Positions 59,069 through 64,000 of a stretch of 64,000 nucleotides of DNA are shown piece after piece; within the stretch, counting starts at the first letter, position 1, and every line of letters starts with the position of its first letter. The notes below the pieces were generated by a model, which saw only the letters and a program-made list of their open reading frames with translations, made no database searches and was not told the DNA's origin. The stretch comes from Nitrobacter sp051912485 (GTDB taxonomy: Bacteria; Pseudomonadota; Alphaproteobacteria; Rhizobiales; Xanthobacteraceae): assembly GCF_051912485.1 (NCBI RefSeq), contig NZ_CP196822.1, positions 3,968,001 to 4,032,000 on the forward strand, written 5' to 3'. The translations under genes were made by a program, and so were the position numbers.

Positions 59069-60586
59069 TCAGCCGGTCTTGTAGAGACTGGCATAAGTGT
59101 CACGCAAAATATTCTTTTGCACCTTGCCCATGGCGTTGCGCGGCAGTTCATCGACAAAAATCACGCGCTTCGGCATCTTGAATTTCGCCAGCCGTCCCTC
59201 GAGCGCGCCGAGCACCTTCGCCTCATCGAGGTCGGCGCTCTTGTCGCGGACCACGACGGCGGTGACGCCCTCGCCGAAGTCCGTGTGCGGCACGCCGATG
59301 ACGGCGGTCTCCACCACACCCGGCAACGCGTCGATCTCGCTCTCGACCTCCTTCGGGTAGACATTGAGGCCGCCTGATATCACGAGGTCTGTGCCGCGGC
59401 CGAGAATGTGCACGTAATCCTTATCGTCGATCTTGCCGATGTCACCGGTGATGAAGAAACCATCGTTGCGGAATTCGGCCCTGGTTTTCTCCGGCATCCG
59501 CCAGTAGCCCTTGAACACGTTCGGGCCCTTGACCTCGATCATGCCGATGGCCTCGTGTGGCAGTTCCTTTCCGGTTTCCGGATCTGTGACACGAACGGAG
59601 ACGCCGGGCAGCGCGTGGCCGACGGCGCCGGGAACGCGATCGCCCTCATAGGGATTCGATGTGTTCATGCCGGTCTCGGTCATGCCGTAGCGTTCCAGCA
59701 CGGCATGCCCGGTGCGAGCCGACCACTCGCGATGGGTCTCGGCTAAAAGCGGAGCCGAGCCGGAGATGAACAGCCGCATGTGCCTGGTCGAGTCTTTCGT
59801 CAGCGCAGGATTTTGCAGCAGACGGATGTAGAAGGTCGGCACCCCCATCAGTACGGTGGCGCGCGCCATCAGTCTGATGACGAGGTCGGGATCGAATTTC
59901 GGCAGAAAGATCATCGACGTGCGCGCGAACAATGTGACGTTGCTGGCCACGAACAGTCCGTGGGTATGATAGATCGGCAGCGCGTGGATCAGCACGTCCT
60001 TGTCGGTGAAGCGCCAGCAGTCGACGAGACTGCAGGCGTTCGACGCCAGATTGTCGTGGGTGAGCATCGCGCCTTTGGAACGCCCGGTCGTACCTGACGT
60101 GTAGAGGATAGCCGCGAGGTCGTCGCTGGCGCGCACAACCGTGATGAATTCCGGCTTTGCCGCCGTGGCGGCTTCCGTCAGCGATCCCTTGCCGTCGGCG
60201 CCCAGCGTTTCGACCCTGGCGCCGACCTTCGCCGCGATCGTTTTGATGCCTTCCGCCTTGTATGGGTCGCAGACCACGAGCGCCGGTTCGGCGTCGGTGA
60301 TGAAATAGCCGAGTTCATTGAGGGTGTAGGCCGGGTTGAGCGGCAGATAGACCGCGCCGGCGCGTAACGCTGCAAGATAGAGTACGAGATTCGGTACTGT
60401 TTTTTCGACCTGTACCGCGACGCGGTCGCCGGGCTTGATGCCGCGCGCCACTAGGACGTTGGCTAGCCGCCCCGAAAACGCGATCAGGTCGTCATAGGTA
60501 ATACGCCGGCCGTCCAGGGTTTCGATTGCCGTCCGCGCCGCGTCGTCGAGATCGTCGAACAGGCGTGAAAACAGGTTGGCGTTCAT
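59069..60586 (-). CDS. matB: Malonyl-CoA synthetase MatB
   Basis: The 505-residue adenylate-forming enzyme closely resembles the Rhodopseudomonas palustris MatB that I know, sharing its N-terminus, the P-loop-like AAILYTSGTTGRSKGAML, ALPIYHTHGLFVASNVTLFA, LERYGMTETGMNTSNPYEGD and the catalytic-lysine segment LPRNAMGKVQKNILR. It converts malonate, ATP and CoA to malonyl-CoA in the cytoplasm. No malonate transporter or decarboxylase lies beside it. Confidence 0.95.
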   Translation of the reverse strand: MNANLFSRLFDDLDDAARTAIETLDGRRITYDDLIAFSGRLANVLVARGIKPGDRVAVQVEKTVPNLVLYLAALRAGAVYLPLNPAYTLNELGYFITDAEPALVVCDPYKAEGIKTIAAKVGARVETLGADGKGSLTEAATAAKPEFITVVRASDDLAAILYTSGTTGRSKGAMLTHDNLASNACSLVDCWRFTDKDVLIHALPIYHTHGLFVASNVTLFARTSMIFLPKFDPDLVIRLMARATVLMGVPTFYIRLLQNPALTKDSTRHMRLFISGSAPLLAETHREWSARTGHAVLERYGMTETGMNTSNPYEGDRVPGAVGHALPGVSVRVTDPETGKELPHEAIGMIEVKGPNVFKGYWRMPEKTRAEFRNDGFFITGDIGKIDDKDYVHILGRGTDLVISGGLNVYPKEVESEIDALPGVVETAVIGVPHTDFGEGVTAVVVRDKSADLDEAKVLGALEGRLAKFKMPKRVIFVDELPRNAMGKVQKNILRDTYASLYKTG

Positions 60587-60913
60587 GGTGGAGCTCCCGC
60601 TCGTGTTCCCGGCGCGGACAGCTTAGCCGATCGGCCAACAGGTGTTGAATAGCAAGGACAAGCTTGACGAGGCAATGAAGACAGTCGTCACGCAAAAGTC
60701 GGTCATGCGATATTTCGGGACAGTCTACGAACGGTACGCCGGGCGCGCGGCGAGTGGGTACAGCACGACCCGGCTCGCTTTTTTGTGAAGGGATGTCGCG
60801 CCAGCGAGGCGTGATATGCGGGGAATGCCGTAACCAAATTCCGGGTTCTGCCGTAGAATATATGCAGAGCCTCTGCCCCAAGTCTCCGGCTGGGCCGATA
60901 TTTGGATCGAGTT
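60587..60913. other. Intergenic region between matB and cytochrome b561 gene
   Basis: A divergent gap of 327 bases. Leftward and rightward open frames of 60-130 codons here show no domain or signal peptide. I see no strong hairpin. Confidence 0.5.
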
Positions 60914-61543
60914 ATGACCAGCATTTCAACCAGCGATGGCCGCACCGTCTCTCCCCCGGTTAAAGTCATTCAGCCGGCGTGGGTGCGCGTCATCCACTGG
61001 ATCAATGCGGTGGCGATGATCATAATGATCATGTCGGGCTGGCAGATCTACAATGCCTCGCCTCTGTTCGACTTCACCTTCTCGCGTTCGATCACGCTCG
61101 GTGGCTGGCTCGCCGGCGCACTGCTGTGGCATTTCGCGGCGATGTGGCTGTTGATGGTCAACGGCCTCATCTATCTTGTGCTTGGCTTGGCCACCGGACG
61201 CTTCCGCCGAAAACTGTTGCCGATCACCCCAATGGGCGTGGCGGCCGATGCAAGGGCGGCGCTAACCGGCAAGCTGTCCCACGACGATCTGTCGCGATAT
61301 AATCAGGTGCAGAAGTTGCTGTATGCCGGCATCATCGTCGTCGGGATCGTGGTGGTGCTGTCGGGCCTCTCGATCTGGAAGCCGGTTCAGTTCCAGTGGT
61401 TGACGGCTGTGTTCGGCGGCTACGATTTCGCGCGCTATGTGCACTTCGCCTGCATGGCACTGATCGTCGCATTCCTTATTGTGCATGTCGCGCTCGCGCT
61501 GCTGGTGCCGAGAAGCCTGCGCGCGATGATCATCGGTCGCTAG
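60914..61543 (+). CDS. Cytochrome b561-type membrane protein
   Basis: The 209-residue protein has about five hydrophobic segments. Histidines are placed as in prokaryotic b561: VRVIHWINAVAMIIMIMSGW, LAGALLWHFAAMWLLMVNGL, YVHFACMALIVAFLIVHVAL. It probably binds two haems b and passes electrons to the molybdoenzyme encoded 11 bases downstream, analogous to MsrQ with MsrP but of a different family. ATG 60914 is preferred over TTG 60902. Confidence 0.9.
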   Translation: MTSISTSDGRTVSPPVKVIQPAWVRVIHWINAVAMIIMIMSGWQIYNASPLFDFTFSRSITLGGWLAGALLWHFAAMWLLMVNGLIYLVLGLATGRFRRKLLPITPMGVAADARAALTGKLSHDDLSRYNQVQKLLYAGIIVVGIVVVLSGLSIWKPVQFQWLTAVFGGYDFARYVHFACMALIVAFLIVHVALALLVPRSLRAMIIGR

Positions 61544-61554
61544 GAAAGGTTGCC

Positions 61555-62340
61555 ATGCGCCGTCTCCGTTCGCTTCTGATTCCGGGCGTCGATAGGAAGC
61601 TGCTCGTCAGGGATGCCGCGAAATTGCTGCCCGATCCGGCGCGCCGCCGCTTCATCGCCGGCGGCGCCAGCCTCGGCGCTCTGACCTTGCTGACGGGATG
61701 CGACGTATCAGACAGTTTCTCGGCGGAAAAGCTGCTGGTGCAGATTTCAAAGTTCAACGACAAGGTGCAGGCCGCGATCTTCAATCCGAACACGCTGGCG
61801 CCGACCTACACAGAGGCCGACATCACGCGTCCGTTTCCGTTCAACGGCTACTATGCCGAGGACAAGGCGCCTGACGTCGACGGCGAGGACTACGAGTTCG
61901 AGGTGCGGGGCCTCGTCGACAACAGGAATTCGTGGACGCTCGACGAGCTTTACAAGCTGCCGGAGGTCACACAGATCACGCGGCACGTCTGCGTCGAGGG
62001 CTGGAGCGCGATCGGAAGCTGGAGCGGGACGCCGCTACGCGATTTCCTCAAGTTGATCGGCGCTGATACCCGCGCGAAATATTGCTGGTTTCAGTGCGCG
62101 GATGTCGACGGCTACAACAGTCCGCTGGACATGGCGACCGCCCTGCATCCGCAGACCCAGATGGCGTTCAAGTTCGACGGAAAAATCCTGCCGCGCAAGT
62201 ACGGCTACCCCATGAAGATCAGGGTCCCGACCAAGCTCGGTTTCAAGAATCCAAAATACGTGATCTCGATGGAAGTCACCAACGACTACAAGGGCGGCTA
62301 TTGGGAAGACCAAGGTTATAATTCCTTTAGCGGCCTCTGA
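61555..62340 (+). CDS. Tat-exported molybdopterin oxidoreductase (sulfite oxidase/MsrP-like)
   Basis: The ATG at 61555, after GGAAAGG, gives 261 residues. The N-terminal region has twin arginines (ARRRFIAGGASLGALTLLTG) and a lipobox-like LLTGC. The sulfite-oxidase fold is recognised by VRGLVDNRNSWTLDELYKLP and the Mo-ligand cysteine C146 in RHVCVEGWSAIGSWSGTPL, with KYGYPMKIRVPTKLGFKNPK near the end. It is likely periplasmic and reduced or oxidised through the b561 partner. Substrate unknown: sulfoxides and sulfite are possibilities. Confidence 0.9.
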   Translation: MRRLRSLLIPGVDRKLLVRDAAKLLPDPARRRFIAGGASLGALTLLTGCDVSDSFSAEKLLVQISKFNDKVQAAIFNPNTLAPTYTEADITRPFPFNGYYAEDKAPDVDGEDYEFEVRGLVDNRNSWTLDELYKLPEVTQITRHVCVEGWSAIGSWSGTPLRDFLKLIGADTRAKYCWFQCADVDGYNSPLDMATALHPQTQMAFKFDGKILPRKYGYPMKIRVPTKLGFKNPKYVISMEVTNDYKGGYWEDQGYNSFSGL

Positions 62341-62426
62341 CGCGACTGGCCGCTGTCATTTCCGGCTGCTATAAGCGGCTGCCAACGAATACCCGCAGTC
62401 CTGATTTCCGCATCCGGAGGTTTTCC

Positions 62427-62942
62427 ATGATCGCTCGTACCCTGTTTGCGGCGACGACGCTCCTTGTCCTGACCGTGACCGTGACCGGGGCTTCGGCCAA
62501 TTCCGCCAAGGCTCTCCTGAAAAACGCACAAGGCGCCGATGTCGGCAGTGTCGAATTGACGCAGACCGATGATGGGGTTCTGCTGAAGGCTGCCCTGAAA
62601 GGCCTGCCGCCCGGCAATCACGCATTTCACATTCACGCGGCCGGCAAATGCGAGCCGCCGTTCACATCGGCAGGCGGCCACTTCAATCCCGGCAACAAGA
62701 AGCATGGCATGATGGCGGCTGACGGTCATCACGCCGGCGACATGCCGAACCTGGTCGTGCCCGCCTCGGGCGAGTTGAAGCTCGAAGTGCTCAATACCGC
62801 GATCACGCTGGACAAGGACAAGCCGAATTCGCTTCTGAAGCCGGACGGCACGGCCGTCGTCATCCATGCGGCGGCGGATGACTACAAGACCGACCCAACC
62901 GGCGAGGCCGGCGGCCGCATCGCCTGCGGCGTCATCGAGTAG
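62427..62942 (+). CDS. sodC: Periplasmic Cu/Zn superoxide dismutase
   Basis: The 171-residue protein has a Sec signal (FAATTLLVLTVTVTGASA). The metal ligands are present: HAFHIHAAGKCE, AGGHFNPGNKKHGMM, GHHAGDMPNLVV and VVIHAAADDYKTDPTGEAGG, with the disulfide cysteines in KCEPPF and RIACGV. It dismutates superoxide in the periplasm. Its last codon is followed by a TAG that is the first part of the adjoining repeat. Confidence 0.96.
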   Translation: MIARTLFAATTLLVLTVTVTGASANSAKALLKNAQGADVGSVELTQTDDGVLLKAALKGLPPGNHAFHIHAAGKCEPPFTSAGGHFNPGNKKHGMMAADGHHAGDMPNLVVPASGELKLEVLNTAITLDKDKPNSLLKPDGTAVVIHAAADDYKTDPTGEAGGRIACGVIE

Positions 62943-63041
62943 AGCGTTTTCGAGCGAAGTGGATACCGGTTCGCGTGAAGAAAACGCGCCAAAATAAAAT
63001 CACAGAGCCCGCTTCTGATTCCATCAGAAGCGGGCTCTGTG
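62941..63041. repeat. Two-hairpin intergenic repeat after sodC (TTTTCGAGCGAA family)
   Basis: First part: GCGTTTTCGAGCGAAG through TACCGGTTCGCGTGAAG and GAAAACGCG. Second part: a perfect 19-bp stem, 63001-63019 against 63023-63041 (CACAGAGCCCGCTTCTGAT and its complement) with a TCC loop. It matches the copy at 37534. It starts with the G of the sodC stop region and sits between the convergent sodC and MFS genes, where it probably terminates transcription. Confidence 0.85.
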
Positions 63042-63044
63042 CTG

Positions 63045-64000
63045 TCAGGACGACGCGGGACGCGGAAGCGGGCGCTGGAAGGCGGACAGGATCGCGCCGG
63101 CCGCCAGCATCGCCGCCGAGACGTTGAGCGCATAGGACAGGCTGCCCATGGCGTCGGTGATCGCGCCGACCACGACCGGTCCCAGCGTCTGGCCGATGCC
63201 GAATGAAATTGTCATCGCGGCGATCGCGGTCGGCCACGCCACGGACGGATAGTTGAAGCGCACGAATGCCGTGGTCGAGGTCACCACTGCGAAAAACGCC
63301 ACCCCGAACACCAGCGCCGATAATCCAAGCAAGAGCGGCGTATGGCCGAGCAGCGGAATCGCGGCTCCAATAGCGTTGACGCCGAGGACGATGGTCATGC
63401 TGAGGCCGCCGCGGTCGAGTTCAAACGTGCGCCGCCAAACCCAGGGGGTAACTAACGCGCTGAGGCCGATCAGGCTCCAGAACGCGCTTTGTGCCAGCGC
63501 GCCGCCGCCGCCGTCGCGCACATAGGCGATCATGAACGTCATGTAGGCGATATAGCCGGCGCCGAACAGGAAGTAGGCGGCGAGAAAGATGATGACAGGG
63601 CGAATCGCGAAACGCCCCCGCGCCGTCTGCGGACCGCTTGCGGCGATATCGAAGCGCGCGACGAACATCTGCACCGTCATCATGATGGCGAGCACGGTCA
63701 TCGCCAACCACACGATCCACCACGATCCCGGGCCGAAATATTGCAGCACGAACGGCGCGACCAGTCCCGACGTGAGAATGCCGATGGCGGGACCGACGTA
63801 GAACAGGCTGAGGAGGAAGTTTGATCGTGCCGGCTGCGATTGCGCGATCGTTGCTGCCAGTGTTCCGCCGGCGACGAATCCGATCGCCGCGGCCACCCCG
63901 ACGACCAATCGGGCGACGCTGAGAACGATGAAGTTGCCCGTCAGCGCGCAGAGCGCCAGCGAGGCTGCTGCGGCCGCCGTCGACCAGCGCGTGCTTGCGG
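63045..64000 (-). CDS. MFS transporter (YbfB-like), N-terminus outside window
   Basis: The frame is open to the right edge, so the first helices are missing. Visible are eight or so transmembrane segments, for example LVVGVAAAIGFVAGGTLAAT, FLLSLFYVGPAIGILTSGLV, FLAAYFLFGAGYIAYMTFMI and PTAIAAMTISFGIGQTLGPV. The last resembles the YbfB/YjiJ group. No substrate can be assigned. The gene ends just beyond the repeat following sodC. Confidence 0.85.
   Translation of the reverse strand, partial: ASTRWSTAAAAASLALCALTGNFIVLSVARLVVGVAAAIGFVAGGTLAATIAQSQPARSNFLLSLFYVGPAIGILTSGLVAPFVLQYFGPGSWWIVWLAMTVLAIMMTVQMFVARFDIAASGPQTARGRFAIRPVIIFLAAYFLFGAGYIAYMTFMIAYVRDGGGGALAQSAFWSLIGLSALVTPWVWRRTFELDRGGLSMTIVLGVNAIGAAIPLLGHTPLLLGLSALVFGVAFFAVVTSTTAFVRFNYPSVAWPTAIAAMTISFGIGQTLGPVVVGAITDAMGSLSYALNVSAAMLAAGAILSAFQRPLPRPASS

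Noticed and set aside
60492..60881. Possible leftward gene upstream of matB
   Set aside because: It overlaps the matB start, is Arg/Pro/His-rich in shadow-frame fashion and has no recognisable feature.
1..64000. Prophage, integrative element or toxin-antitoxin and defence islands
   Set aside because: No integrase, transposase, phage structural, restriction or CRISPR-associated genes were recognised in any frame.

Overview
The window is about 64 kb of GC-rich, gene-dense chromosome. Protein sequences and gene neighbourhoods point to an alphaproteobacterium of the Bradyrhizobium/Rhodopseudomonas/Afipia/Nitrobacter group: a MatB very like the Rhodopseudomonas palustris enzyme, sdhCDAB order, an IalB-family protein, and several short palindromic intergenic repeats typical of these genomes. 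I see no phage, integrase, transposase gene, CRISPR array, rRNA or tRNA. It reads as ordinary chromosome carrying several accessory metabolic modules.

Layout. (1) 1-3.8 kb: end of an ECF sigma factor, an L,D-transpeptidase, an orphan amino-acid binding protein, a VOC-fold protein and a DUF938 methyltransferase. (2) 4.1-11.2 kb: a thiosulfate-oxidation locus soxXYZAK-soxB, continuing into two secreted DsrE-like proteins, a GlcG/HbpS-like protein and a persulfide dioxygenase-rhodanese fusion. soxCD is not in the window. (3) 11.2-13.1 kb: a secreted protein, a MarR regulator with a perfect 20-bp palindrome at its promoter, and a divergent VOC protein. (4) 13.2-21.2 kb: a vitamin-B12-controlled block. 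nrdAB and metE each follow a cobalamin riboswitch, with queH between them. The NrdB has Phe at the radical-tyrosine position and Glu at the first metal ligand, as in the chlamydial class Ic (Mn/Fe) enzyme. (5) 21.4-27 kb: dusA and a complete livFGMHK-type branched-chain amino-acid ABC operon. (6) 27.3-38.8 kb: an iron-uptake and redox block: exbB-exbD-tonB translationally coupled to a shortened SecA paralogue, a TonB-dependent siderophore receptor, piuC, and apbE with DUF4198, DUF2271 and PepSY genes. (7) 39-49.8 kb: htpG, DUF488, fdxA, a TAXI-type binding protein, phhB, a DUF1232 protein, an IalB-like protein, rlmN, a PAP2 phosphatase and argG. (8) 49.9-64 kb: an OmpA-like Pro/Ala-rich protein, a CAP protein, sdhCDAB, an EAL-domain protein, a CHRD protein, matB, a cytochrome b561 with a molybdopterin oxidoreductase, sodC and an MFS transporter running off the edge.

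How the parts fit. The Sox proteins would bind and hydrolyse thiosulfate on SoxYZ in the periplasm, and the persulfide dioxygenase-rhodanese would handle sulfane sulfur in the cytoplasm. The two riboswitches would shut off the B12-independent ribonucleotide reductase and methionine synthase when cobalamin is available. The TonB/receptor/PiuC genes import ferric siderophore, and the flanking ApbE/DUF/PepSY genes look like a cell-envelope flavin or iron-redox module.

The strongest candidates for a second look are the riboswitch-controlled class Ic ribonucleotide reductase, the SecA paralogue inside a tonB operon, the two mutually inverted homologous long hairpins at about 45 kb, and a repeat family whose ends supply stop codons to neighbouring genes.
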